Shown here: in pieces, positions 8,637 to 17,053 of the stretch | Layout of the letters: each line of letters starts with the position of its first letter | Numbering within the stretch: position 1 is the stretch's first letter | Origin: Phosphoribacter sp037045045 | GTDB taxonomy: Bacteria; Actinomycetota; Actinomycetes; Actinomycetales; Dermatophilaceae | Direction: 5' to 3' | Assembly: GCA_037045045.1 (NCBI GenBank) | Contig: JBAOHL010000005.1 | Location: 868,001-932,000, forward strand | DNA: 64,000 nucleotides | Translations under genes and position numbers: made by a program | Notes under the pieces: model-generated | Databases searched by the model: none | What the model was told of the DNA's origin: nothing | What the model saw: only the letters and a program-made list of their open reading frames with translations

Positions 8637-11338
8637 GCCGGCGTCGGACCCCAGCGGTAAGAGTCGTCGACGAGCAACCCCGCCGCCGGCGCGGTCTCGG
8701 TCACCGTGCACGTCGTGCCGACGGGCAGGTTCGGGGTGGTCTGGCCTGACCCGACCGTCAAGGTGAAGCTCGCGGCATACGGCGCGGTCTGCCCCTGGGC
8801 CGGCGCGTTGCAGGCGACCTGCACCGTGAACGTCGCCCCGGCCCGCACCCCCGCGGCGAAGGCGGCGGGCGTGATCGCCTTCTGCACGGCGACCCGCCCG
8901 AAGACCGGCACGGTGGGGTTCTCGACGGCCACGGTCGCGGTCTGGTTTGGCGCGATGCTCACCGCGCCGTCGGTCAGGCCCGTGTAGCGCGGCGGGCCCC
9001 AGTCGTAGGCCGGCGCGAGGAGCGACTCGCTCGGGGGGCTCTCGGACACCGTGCACAGGGAGTTCGCGGGCACCTGGATGCTGGTCGAGCCGCCGTTGGC
9101 GACGAGCACGGTGGCGCCGGAGCCGGCGCAGCTCCACTGAATCGAGAACACGTTCCCGGTGCCGAGGTAGCCACCGCCCACGACGGTCTTGGTCACGACG
9201 AGCGTGGCGAAGTCGCGGACGAAGTAGTTGGTCACCGTGCTCGTCGCGGTGCCGCCGGCAGTGATGGCGATCGGGTTGGTGGTCCAGGACATCCCGTCCC
9301 ACCGGTACGAGGCGTCGACGAAGTCCCCGGCGGCCGGGGCCTGGGTCTCGGTGAAGGCGCACGAAGCGGTCGCCGGGATGCCGGTGACTTGGGTCCGGGT
9401 GCCGTCCGGTTTCACCTGGACGGTCCCGCTGGCAACGACAGCGCCGCCGATGGTGCACGAGTACGAGACCGAGAAGGCCCGGGTCACTCCGCCGGTGTAG
9501 CCGGTGGCGAGCACTCCGGGGCGGGGCTGGACGAGCTTGTCGATGGAGAACGACCCGGTGGCCTGGGTGATCGTGTTGGTGACGGCGACCGTCGCGGTAC
9601 TTCCGTCGCCGATGGTCGCCGCGTTGCCGGCATACGTCGGCGCCCCCCACGAGTACGAGGCGTCGCGCAGGTTCCCGGTGGGCTGCGTCTCGGTGACCGT
9701 GCACACCTGGCCGGCGGGAATCGGCCCGGACACGTATGCCGTGCCCGTCGAGACCGTGAAGGGGACGGGGGCGCCGCCGCCACAGACATAGCTGCCGCTG
9801 AACGTCGTCGCCGCCGTTCCGGTGAAGCCTCCCGCGGGGTCGACGACGGTCTTGGTGATCCGCAGGGTGCCCGTGGCGTACCGGTTGGCGATCGTGCAGA
9901 CCGCGGTGGCGCCGTCGGTCACGGCGACCGTCGATCCGGTCAGGGTCGCCCCGGTGCACGACCAGGCGCCGGGAACGTAGCCGCTGACCCGGGACACCTC
10001 GGACAGCTCGTAGCTGCCGGCGACCACCCGCTGGGCGGTGACCGCGGCGGTCCCGGACACCCCGGTGAGCGCCGTCGGGCCGTTGGCCACGAGGGTGAAG
10101 TCGGCGACCGTCGCGGTGCCCCCGCTGACGGTCTTGCGCAGGGTCAGGGTCCCCTTGGGGGTGTACGTGTTGGTGTACGTACAGGTCACCGGGCCTGCGG
10201 TGGTCGTCGGTGGCGCCCCGACGTCGGTGAGGGTGAGCCGACCGGTGGCGGCGTCGGTGCTGACCCCGGTCATCGGGTTGCCGTCGCCGTCGACGCAGGA
10301 GATCGAGGTCACCGCCCATTGGTCCCCGGGGGGAATCCCCTCGGTGACCGTCACCGTCTCGCCCTGCAACAGGTCCGCGGTGCGCCGGTCGGCCGGCTGG
10401 CTCGGCGGGGTGAGGGAGAAGGACGTCGCGGCCCACGGGCTGCCGCTGAGGTTGCTCTGCGAGGTGTAGGCGAACGACGGAGGGGTGAATCCGGGGGGCG
10501 TCACGGCCTGCTTGACCACCGTGAGGGAGCGCACCTGGGCGAGGGTGGCATACAGGCACGCCGTGCTCGTTAGTCGCTCGGCGGTGAGGAAGTCACCCGA
10601 GGGCGTCGTGCCGGTGGGCGGTTGGGCCGGACAGGATCCCCCGACCTGGGGCGCGAACCCGGTGATGACGAGCTTGTAGCTCACCCCGCCGCGGGTCAGC
10701 GTCTGGGCCGCGACCGCGGCGGCGAAGGTGATCTGGTCGGCGCAGCCGTTCTGGTTGGGCCCGGTGGGGAAGGCGCAGGGGTTGGCGGAGTTGGGCGTCT
10801 CCCACATCGTCCAGTCGAAGGTGATGACCGGGTTGCCGTCGAACCCGCCGAGCATGATGTTGAGCTCGCCGGTATAGCGCGATGCGGCCGCCGAGTTGAC
10901 CGGGTTGTTGTAGTGGGTGACCGACGAGAGCAGGAAGGGCACTCCGTCGGTCACCGACGTCGTCGCCGCCGGGCGGACACCGACGGCGCTCTGCACCGAC
11001 GTGCTGAGGTTGGTCGGGCAGGGACTGCCTTGGGGGTATCCGTGCGCGGTGATCGCCTCGGCACCGGCCCCGACGAAGGTGGTGCTCGTTGCGGTGAGCG
11101 GCGGCGTGTACTTGATGCAGTTGCCGCTGTCGGTCCCGGTCGTGCCGTGCTGCTCGAGCAATTGGGCCGTGACGCTGATCGGCACCGTGGCCGCGGCGGC
11201 GCTCGGCGCGGTGGCGACTGCGGCTATCGGAACGGCGGCCACGCTCGATGCCACCATGGCGAGGCTCGCGGCCCGAGCCGCCCATCGCCGTACCAGCCCA
11301 GCCCGCACTGGGCAGCCTCCGCTGCTTTCATCCACCAT
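8624..11338 (-). CDS. Giant repetitive surface protein, N-terminal part (up to frameshift)
   Basis: N-terminal 904 codons of a secreted repetitive protein. A signal peptide (Arg-rich, then hydrophobic, ending near APSAAAA) leads a head domain of about 200 residues with the GELNIMLGGFDG/FDWTMWETP region resembling choice-of-anchor domains (tentative). DUF5979-like repeats of about 110 residues follow, each with the pattern LxxxKxV...TVTE...SYxWG. This frame runs LLVDDSYRWG and then stops at 8624-8626, inside a repeat. Homology resumes at once in the -1 frame, so this gene and the 4035-8636 part were one gene. The break lies at a 5-G run (8633-8637, + strand). ATG 11338 is the likely start; a GTG a few codons later is possible. 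Confidence 0.8.
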   Translation of the reverse strand: MVDESSGGCPVRAGLVRRWAARAASLAMVASSVAAVPIAAVATAPSAAAATVPISVTAQLLEQHGTTGTDSGNCIKYTPPLTATSTTFVGAGAEAITAHGYPQGSPCPTNLSTSVQSAVGVRPAATTSVTDGVPFLLSSVTHYNNPVNSAAASRYTGELNIMLGGFDGNPVITFDWTMWETPNSANPCAFPTGPNQNGCADQITFAAAVAAQTLTRGGVSYKLVITGFAPQVGGSCPAQPPTGTTPSGDFLTAERLTSTACLYATLAQVRSLTVVKQAVTPPGFTPPSFAYTSQSNLSGSPWAATSFSLTPPSQPADRRTADLLQGETVTVTEGIPPGDQWAVTSISCVDGDGNPMTGVSTDAATGRLTLTDVGAPPTTTAGPVTCTYTNTYTPKGTLTLRKTVSGGTATVADFTLVANGPTALTGVSGTAAVTAQRVVAGSYELSEVSRVSGYVPGAWSCTGATLTGSTVAVTDGATAVCTIANRYATGTLRITKTVVDPAGGFTGTAATTFSGSYVCGGGAPVPFTVSTGTAYVSGPIPAGQVCTVTETQPTGNLRDASYSWGAPTYAGNAATIGDGSTATVAVTNTITQATGSFSIDKLVQPRPGVLATGYTGGVTRAFSVSYSCTIGGAVVASGTVQVKPDGTRTQVTGIPATASCAFTETQAPAAGDFVDASYRWDGMSWTTNPIAITAGGTATSTVTNYFVRDFATLVVTKTVVGGGYLGTGNVFSIQWSCAGSGATVLVANGGSTSIQVPANSLCTVSESPPSESLLAPAYDWGPPRYTGLTDGAVSIAPNQTATVAVENPTVPVFGRVAVQKAITPAAFAAGVRAGATFTVQVACNAPAQGQTAPYAASFTLTVGSGQTTPNLPVGTTCTVTETAPAAGLLVDDSYRWGPTPAPRP

Positions 11339-11561
11339 ATTCTGTTCGTTCCCCGAGTAGGCCCGGCGAGCCGGGATAAGGCAGACCGCCACATCGTGAC
11401 GCCTTTGATGGGAACGTTACCGACACGGGTGATGAATAGTGAAGGTAAGGGCCAGGTAAGTGATTCACCCCACGTCACGCGGCGAGCCCGGCACGGAGGG
11501 CTAACGTCAGCCCGCACGGCGGGATCGCGGACCGGTTCGGTCGGGCGCTGACGGCCCCTGG
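11339..11561 (-). promoter_or_regulatory. Upstream region of giant surface-protein gene
   Basis: A 223-base gap holding the presumed promoter and leader of the surface-protein gene. It is less G+C-rich than its surroundings, especially at about 11400-11470. On the coding strand there are two CTTACC words (11436-11460 area) and a GTCGGTAACG element. No confident -35/-10 pair was picked. The opposite end abuts the stop codon of the LLM oxidoreductase gene, which is on the same strand and upstream, so read-through from it is possible. Confidence 0.3.
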
Positions 11562-12581
11562 TCAGCCGCGCAGGTGCGGCAGGACCTGCTGTTCGACGAT
11601 GTCGAGGGCGCTCGGGTCGTATGCCGCGTCGGCGAGGTAGAGGATCGCGTAGCCCATCCCCACCGCTTCGTAGGCCTTGAGGCCCTCGACCACCTGCTCG
11701 GGCGTGCCGACACCGGCGCCCTTGCGCAGCCCGACGACCTCGTCACGGGCCGCGGCCTCGGACAGCCCCGCGGTAATCATCCGCTGGACGTGTCGCTCCA
11801 GCCTCGCGTCGAGGTCGGCCTCGTTCTCCCCGACGAAGACGTTGACGTTGACCGAACGCACGATCGCGTCATAGTCGCGTCCGACGGCGTCGCAGTGCCC
11901 GCGCAACACCTCGCTCTTGGCCGCGAATCCCCGCGGACTGCCGAAGAAGTTCGTGTAGTCGGCGTACCTGGCGGCGATGCGTAGGGTGACCTTCTCGCCA
12001 CCGCCGGCCACCCAGATCGGGATGCCGTTGGCGGGGCTGCCCGGCACGGCCGTGCCCTGCAGGGGCCGCGGGGCACAGATCGCCCCGTCGACCTGGTACT
12101 CCCGCCCGGCATACGTCGCCCGGCCTTGGGTCCACATCTGCCGGAAGATCTCGACGCCCTCGCGCAGCCGGCGCAGCCGGGTCGGGGCGTCCGGGAAGCC
12201 GTACCCGTAAGCGCGCCATTCGTGCTCGTACCACCCGGCCCCGATGCCCATCTCGACCCGACCGCCGGAGACGACGTCGACGGTTGCGGCCACCTTGGCG
12301 AGATACGCGGGGTTGCGATAGCTCATGCAGGAACACATCTGGCCCAGGCGGATCCGCGAGGTCGCCGCGGCGTACGCCGCCATGAGCGTCCACGCCTCGT
12401 GGGTGGCCTCGTCGGACGGATGCGGCACGGTGTGGAAGTGGTCGTACACCCACAACGACTCCCAGTCGGGGTTCGCGTCGAGGCGCCGGGCCAGCCCGCT
12501 CATGACCTCCCAGTGCTTCGCCGGCTCGATGCCGACCAGGTCCATCCGCCAGCCCTGCGGGACGAACGCGCCGAACCTCAT
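11562..12581 (-). CDS. LLM-class (luciferase-like) F420-type oxidoreductase
   Basis: 339-residue TIM-barrel flavin/F420-dependent oxidoreductase of the bacterial luciferase-like family. It opens with MRFGAFVPQGW, then SLWVYDHFHTVP, the IRLGQMCSCMSYRNP strand, and GRVEMGIGAGWYEHEW, a strong signature of actinobacterial F420-dependent LLM enzymes. FRQMWTQGRATYAGREYQ and IWVAGGGEKVTLRIAARYAD complete the core. ATG start at 12581; length is normal for the family. The substrate is unknown, and FMN rather than F420 use cannot be excluded. Confidence 0.88.
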   Translation of the reverse strand: MRFGAFVPQGWRMDLVGIEPAKHWEVMSGLARRLDANPDWESLWVYDHFHTVPHPSDEATHEAWTLMAAYAAATSRIRLGQMCSCMSYRNPAYLAKVAATVDVVSGGRVEMGIGAGWYEHEWRAYGYGFPDAPTRLRRLREGVEIFRQMWTQGRATYAGREYQVDGAICAPRPLQGTAVPGSPANGIPIWVAGGGEKVTLRIAARYADYTNFFGSPRGFAAKSEVLRGHCDAVGRDYDAIVRSVNVNVFVGENEADLDARLERHVQRMITAGLSEAAARDEVVGLRKGAGVGTPEQVVEGLKAYEAVGMGYAILYLADAAYDPSALDIVEQQVLPHLRG

Positions 12582-12655
12582 GTCCTCGCCTCCCGAGTCG
12601 GTATGCCGTGCCCGGCCATCATGTCATCGCGGTCAGGCCGTGTGACACTGGGCGG

Positions 12656-13096
12656 ATGAGCCACCCGGTCAACGACCCGTCGGTGATCCGCGCCGTGCTG
12701 ACGACTCCTGCGACGTGGGCGGTCGTCGGGCTGTCGACGAACACCGCCCGCACGGCATACCGGATTGCCGAGTACCTCGACAGGTCCCTGGGCATGCGCA
12801 TCGTGCCGATCCACCCGTCGGCGCCCACGGTGTTCGACTGGCCCGGGTACGCGTGGCTGGCCGACGTGCCCGACGGCACCCGGGTCGACGTGGTCGACTG
12901 TTTCGTCAACTCCCATCTGGTCGGCGCGGTCGTCGACGAAGCGATCGCGCAGCGGCGGCGGCTCGGCATCGGCGCGCTGTGGTTGCAGCTCGGGGTCATC
13001 GACGAGGCCGCCGCGCAGCGGGCCCTCGGCGCGGGCCTCGAGGTCGTCATGGACACCTGCCCGAAGATCGAGTACCCCCGCCTGCGCCTGGGCTGA
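12656..13096 (+). CDS. CoA-binding domain protein (YccU-like)
   Basis: 146-residue Rossmann-fold protein of the CoA-binding family (PF13380, YccU type). The nucleotide loop is WAVVGLSTNTARTAYRIAEY, followed by RIVPIHPSA, VDVVDCFVNS and GALWLQLGVID; the last stretch includes the usual MDTCPKIEYPRL end with the conserved Cys. ATG 12656 is preferred over an upstream in-frame ATG at 12608 because family homology begins there. A GACACT hexamer lies 6 bases before the ATG, so the message may be leaderless. The biochemical role of the family is unclear. Confidence 0.85.
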   Translation: MSHPVNDPSVIRAVLTTPATWAVVGLSTNTARTAYRIAEYLDRSLGMRIVPIHPSAPTVFDWPGYAWLADVPDGTRVDVVDCFVNSHLVGAVVDEAIAQRRRLGIGALWLQLGVIDEAAAQRALGAGLEVVMDTCPKIEYPRLRLG

Positions 13097-13133
13097 CCCG
13101 TTCCGAACCGTTGGCCGGCGTCGACCTCGTCAC

Positions 13134-13358
13134 GCCAGCTGCCCCCGTCGGTCTGCTGCCCCCGCCGACCCGCTGCCCTCGTCACGCCTTCCGCCCCGCC
13201 GACCCCGCTGCCCTCGTCACGCCGCTGCCCCCGCCGACCCGCTGCCCTCGTCACGCCTTCCGCCCCGCCGACCCCGCTGCCCTCGTCACGCCGCTGCCCC
13301 CGCCGACCCGCTGCCCTCATCACGCCTTCCGCCCCCGCCGACCCGCTGCCCTCGTCAC
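13134..13358. repeat. Tandem repeat, alternating 34/35-bp units
   Basis: Five well-conserved units (13186-13220, 13221-13254, 13255-13289, 13290-13323, 13324-13358) and a diverged first one (13134-13185). Each ends in CCGCTGCCCTCGTCAC or a near match. Units alternate between a GCCGCTGCCCC start (34 bp) and a GCCTTCCGCCC start (35 bp), so the higher-order period is 69 bp. The array sits in the 469-base gap between the CoA-binding gene and purE. The rest of the gap (13359-13565) has no convincing gene, only a GC-rich hexamer run (GCAGGC/GCCGGC, about 13530-13566) just beyond the purE stop. The array has no CRISPR-like spacers. Confidence 0.9.
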
Positions 13359-13565
13359 ACGCGCGGGAGGTCGCACATCAGCGCCTTCCCGAGGTCGCGG
13401 GGGCCCGAGGTCACTCACCGACACCTCGCGAGCGGTCTGGCAGTTGCCGTGCGTCGAGGCAGTGCCGGCCTGCCACACTGCGACGGAAACGCCACGGTGC
13501 GCGGGACGCCGACGGCCACCGACGCCGCACGGCGCAAGCGCAGGCGCAGGCGCCGGCGCCGGCGC

Positions 13566-14099
13566 TCAGCCTCCCCGAACTGCTCGCAGCGCGGCGCCCT
13601 TGGCCTTGGCCTGATCGCGCAGACCGGCTTGGAAGGCGACCATCCGCTCGCGCAGCCTCGCGGCATCCGGGCCTTGGCCGGCGGCGAGGATCCGCACCGC
13701 GAGCAGCCCCGCGTTGCGCGCCCCTGCGACGGACACGGTGGCGACCGGCACGCCGGCGGGCATCTGGACGATCGAAAGCAGCGAATCCATGCCGTCGAGG
13801 TGGGCCAAGGGCACCGGAACGCCGACCACCGGAAGTGGGGTGACCGCGGCGAGCATGCCCGGCAGGTGGGCCGCCCCCCCGGCGCCGGCGACGATGACCC
13901 GAAGTCCCCGCTGCACAGCCGAGCTGCCGTAGGCGATCATCTCCTGGGGCATCCGGTGCGCCGAGACGACGTCGGCTTCGTAGGGGACCTCGAACTCCTC
14001 CAACGCCTCGGCCGCCAACGCCATCACCGGCCAGTCGCTGTCGCTGCCCATGACGATGCCGACGACGGGTTCGTCGGCAGACCAGGACGTCTCACTCAT
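13566..14099 (-). CDS. purE: N5-carboxyaminoimidazole ribonucleotide mutase
   Basis: 177-residue class I PurE, which converts N5-CAIR to CAIR in purine synthesis. The motif GIVMGSDSDWPVM holds the catalytic-site Ser/Asp, SAHRMPQEM holds the essential His, and AGAGGAAHLPGM and PVVGVPVP are also present. ATG 14099 was selected because homology starts just after it. The start overlaps the 3' end of purK by 8 bp, so the order purK-purE is co-transcribed and co-translated. Length fits the family. Confidence 0.95.
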   Translation of the reverse strand: MSETSWSADEPVVGIVMGSDSDWPVMALAAEALEEFEVPYEADVVSAHRMPQEMIAYGSSAVQRGLRVIVAGAGGAAHLPGMLAAVTPLPVVGVPVPLAHLDGMDSLLSIVQMPAGVPVATVSVAGARNAGLLAVRILAAGQGPDAARLRERMVAFQAGLRDQAKAKGAALRAVRGG

Positions 14100-15330
14100 C
14101 GATGGCTCCTCGAAGGTAGTCGGCGGCGTGGCGCGTCCGGGCCCGCACGTCGCCGAGATCCGACCCGAGCACGGTGACGTGGCCGATCTTGCGGCCGGGG
14201 CGCACATCCTTGCCGTAGAAATGGACCTTGGCTCCCGGGTCGCGCGCCATGACGTGCCGGTATGCCGGGTAGATGGCCGGGTCCTCGCCGCCGAGGACGT
14301 TGGCCATCACCGCCCAGGGCGCGAGCGGGCGCGGGTCGCCCAGCGGCAGGTCGAGCACGGCCCGCAGATGTTGCTCGAACTGACTCGTCACCGCCCCGTC
14401 GATCGTCCAGTGCCCGCTGTTGTGGGGTCGCATGGCGAGTTCGTTGACGAGGTAGGCGGGGTGTCCGTCGCCGTTCTCGCCATTCTTGGCGGCCGCCCCG
14501 ATCGCGGGGACCTCGAACATCTCGACGGCGAGCACCCCGGTGACGCCCAGGGCCCCGGCGATCCGCAGGGCGGCCTCCGTGGCCCGGGCCGCCGTGAGCG
14601 CGTCGAGGCCGGGCGCCGGTGCGATCACGTCCGTGCAGATCCCGTCGGTCTGTACGGTCTCCACGACCGGCCACGCGGCCGCCTGCCCGCTCGGGCTGCG
14701 AGCCACCAGCGCGGCCAGTTCCCGGGTGAACCCCACCCGCTCCTCCAGCAGGATCCCGGCCGCAAGCGGCCCGTCCCCGACCGCGGCGTCCGCCGCCGCG
14801 CGCTCGATCCAGTCCCGTAGCTGCTCGGCGTGCTCGACGAGCCGAACTCCCTTGCCGTCGTAACCGCCGCGGGGAGTCTTGGCCACCACGGGCCAGCCCA
14901 CCTCGTCGGCGAACTCGGTGACCTGCGCCTCGGTGCGCACCGCAGCCCACCGTGGGCAGGCCACGCCGATCTGCCCGAGCCGGGTGCGCATCGCGAGCTT
15001 GTCTTGGGCGTAGACGAGCGCCTCGGGCGAGGGATGCAGCACGGTGCCCTGCGCGAGCAAGGCGGCCAAGACGTCGGGCGGGACGTGTTCGTGGTCGAAG
15101 GTGACGACGTCGCAGGCCGCGGCGAAGCGGCATACGGCGTCGAGGTCCGCGTGGTCGCCGACCGGGGCCGAGGGGACGACGAGGGCCGCCGAGGCGTCCG
15201 GCACCTCGGCCAGCACGCTGAGCTGGATGCCGAGGGCGACGGCGGCCGGCTGCATCATCCGGGCCAACTGGCCCCCGCCGACGACTCCGACGACGGGGAA
15301 TCCGCCGGGGGCGCGTCGCGGCTGGCTCAC
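14092..15330 (-). CDS. purK: N5-carboxyaminoimidazole ribonucleotide synthase
   Basis: 412-residue ATP-grasp enzyme making N5-CAIR from AIR, bicarbonate and ATP, feeding PurE. Features are VVGVVGGGQLARMM at the N-terminus, VTFDHEHVP, the ATP-grasp lid VVAKTPRGGYDGKGV, and the metal/phosphate site VNELAMRPHNSGHWTID. GTG 15330 is used as the start because homology begins at SQPRRAPGG; the frame stays open upstream without conservation. It overlaps purE by 8 bp. Confidence 0.94.
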   Translation of the reverse strand: MSQPRRAPGGFPVVGVVGGGQLARMMQPAAVALGIQLSVLAEVPDASAALVVPSAPVGDHADLDAVCRFAAACDVVTFDHEHVPPDVLAALLAQGTVLHPSPEALVYAQDKLAMRTRLGQIGVACPRWAAVRTEAQVTEFADEVGWPVVAKTPRGGYDGKGVRLVEHAEQLRDWIERAAADAAVGDGPLAAGILLEERVGFTRELAALVARSPSGQAAAWPVVETVQTDGICTDVIAPAPGLDALTAARATEAALRIAGALGVTGVLAVEMFEVPAIGAAAKNGENGDGHPAYLVNELAMRPHNSGHWTIDGAVTSQFEQHLRAVLDLPLGDPRPLAPWAVMANVLGGEDPAIYPAYRHVMARDPGAKVHFYGKDVRPGRKIGHVTVLGSDLGDVRARTRHAADYLRGAIDE

Positions 15331-15450
15331 GCCGACAGCGTATGCCGACTCGGCAGCCCGCTCGGCAGCGTGGGTTCGGCGGCCCGGCTCGTGGACCGAC
15401 CGGTGGTCTGGCCCGCAGCCTCGACAGGTGATCGGGTTACAGTCGAACTC

Positions 15451-15990
15451 GTGACTCAGGCTCGGGAGACGCTCACCGACCGGCTTCGCGCGGTGGTGGG
15501 GATCTTCTGGCGCGAACTGGCCAAGTTCGGCGTCGTCGGGGCCGTCGCCTTCGTCGTCGATCTCGGCGGGTTCAACCTGCTCTTCTACGGGCCCCTGTCG
15601 GGTCGTCTGGCCACCTCCAAGGTCATCGCCGGAGGCGCGGCGACCGCAGTGGCCTGGCTCGGGAATCGTTTCTGGACCTTCCGGCACCGGCGCAACCGAC
15701 CGGTGCATCACGAGGCGATGCTGTTCTTCGTCGTCAACGGGATCGGGTTGGCCATCGCGACGGCCTACCTCAACGCGACCCACGACCTGCTCCATTTGAC
15801 CTCGCCGCGCTGGGTGAACGTCAACAACATCGTGGGGATCGCCCTGGCCACGGTGTTCCGGTTCTGGGCCTACCGACGGTGGGTCTTCGCGGGCGAGCAC
15901 CCGGGCGATCTCGACGGCGCCTCGGCCGAGCCGGAGGCCGAGTCGGCCACCCCTGCCACGCAACCGGCCGACCACTTCGACAAGCGCTGA
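15451..15990 (+). CDS. GtrA-like membrane protein
   Basis: 179-residue four-helix GtrA/PF04138 protein with FGVVGAVAFVVDLGGFN, the WLGNRFWTFRHRRN loop and a C-terminal FRFWAYRRWVF, followed by an acidic/Pro-rich tail. Proteins of this family are linked to translocation of polyprenyl-linked sugars. GTG 15451 is the start; TACAGT (15438-15443) lies 7 bases upstream, suggesting a leaderless message. Unlike the other two GtrA genes here it has no adjacent glycosyltransferase, being divergent from purK and convergent with a histidine kinase. Confidence 0.85.
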   Translation: MTQARETLTDRLRAVVGIFWRELAKFGVVGAVAFVVDLGGFNLLFYGPLSGRLATSKVIAGGAATAVAWLGNRFWTFRHRRNRPVHHEAMLFFVVNGIGLAIATAYLNATHDLLHLTSPRWVNVNNIVGIALATVFRFWAYRRWVFAGEHPGDLDGASAEPEAESATPATQPADHFDKR

Positions 15991-16012
15991 GCAGGTGAGT
16001 TCGCTCGGCCCC

Positions 16013-17050
16013 TCAGCGCACCGGGCCGTTGGTCACTGCTTCGGACAAGAACAAGGCGAAGGTCGCCGGGGTCCGCTCGATGAGGTCGAGCCGACCCCCG
16101 CACGACTCGGCAAGGTCACGAGCCAGGGCTAGACCCAGGCCGGTACTCGACCCACGGCCTGAGCTCACCGCCCGCTCGAAGATGTGCGGCGCCATGGCCG
16201 CCGGCACACCGTCCCCCTCGTCGCGGACTTCGACGACCACCGACGGACCGCTGCGACGCATGTGGATGTCCACGGTGCCGCGCCCGTGCACGAGGGAGTT
16301 CTCCAAAAGGGTGCTGAAAACCTGGCTCAACGCCACCGGAGTCGCCTTGACCGTCAAGCCCCGTTCGCCGTGGACTCGGACGCTGCGTCGGGCCTGCTCG
16401 AAGGCCGGCTGCCACTCGCGCTGCAACGAGGCGATGACCGAGTCGAGTGACACCTCGGGGGTGGCGGCTTGCGGATCGGATCGACGTCGCATGAGCAGGT
16501 CGTCGACCACGCGGGTCAGGCGGTCCACCTGGGCGATGGCCACTGCGGCTTCCTCCTTGGCCACATCCATGTCGTCGGTCGCCGCGATCTCCTCGAGGCG
16601 CATGAGCAAGGCGGTCAGGGGCGTGCGGAGTTGGTGCGACGCGTCCGAGGCGAAGGCACGCTCCGCCGTAAGCGAGCGCGTCACCTGTGCCGACCCACGC
16701 GCGATGATGTCGCCGACCCGGTCGATCTCCGGGACGCCGGTGCGCAGCGGCTCGATCTTGGCCTCCCCGAAGCGTTCGGCCATCGACCCGAGGTCGGCCA
16801 CCCAGGCGGACAGGCTGGCCATGATCCGCAGCGCGACGAGCAATCCGAGAACCGCGCTACACGTGAGGAAGAGCCCGACGACGACCACGGTCTGCCAGCC
16901 TCGCGTCCACGCCGGCTGGCGAAGGAACTCGACGACGAGATCCACTCGGTTCGTCACGATCCAGACGCACGCGACCATCAGGGGCAACCACAGGCCGGTC
17001 CCGATCGCGGCGATGCCCAGCCCGACCCGACGCATAAGGAACCGGCGCAC
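16013..17050 (-). CDS. Sensor histidine kinase
   Basis: 345-residue membrane kinase. Two membrane helices (about residues 10-33 and 52-76) bracket a very short extracellular loop, then a HAMP-like linker, the HisKA box FASDASHQLRTPLTALL (phospho-acceptor His) and an HATPase domain with LLENSLVHG (N box), VRDEGDGVP (G1), and STGLGLALARDLAESCGG (G2). The tiny external loop suggests sensing within the membrane. It lies 3 bases after its cognate regulator on the same strand. The signal is unknown. Confidence 0.92.
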   Translation of the reverse strand: MRRFLMRRVGLGIAAIGTGLWLPLMVACVWIVTNRVDLVVEFLRQPAWTRGWQTVVVVGLFLTCSAVLGLLVALRIMASLSAWVADLGSMAERFGEAKIEPLRTGVPEIDRVGDIIARGSAQVTRSLTAERAFASDASHQLRTPLTALLMRLEEIAATDDMDVAKEEAAVAIAQVDRLTRVVDDLLMRRRSDPQAATPEVSLDSVIASLQREWQPAFEQARRSVRVHGERGLTVKATPVALSQVFSTLLENSLVHGRGTVDIHMRRSGPSVVVEVRDEGDGVPAAMAPHIFERAVSSGRGSSTGLGLALARDLAESCGGRLDLIERTPATFALFLSEAVTNGPVR

Positions 17051-17053
17051 GGG

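Noticed and set aside
8624..8660. Two independent genes rather than one frameshifted gene
   Set aside because: The break falls inside a repeat whose two halves match the neighbouring repeats when joined, and the second part has no signal peptide or start site of its own.
12619..13323. Minus-strand open frame with repeated AAGRRGQRRDEGSGV
   Set aside because: It is a translation of the tandem DNA repeat and runs antisense through the CoA-binding gene; no ribosome-binding site or homology supports it.
13134..13358. CRISPR-like array
   Set aside because: Units are contiguous with no unique spacers and no cas genes are in the window.
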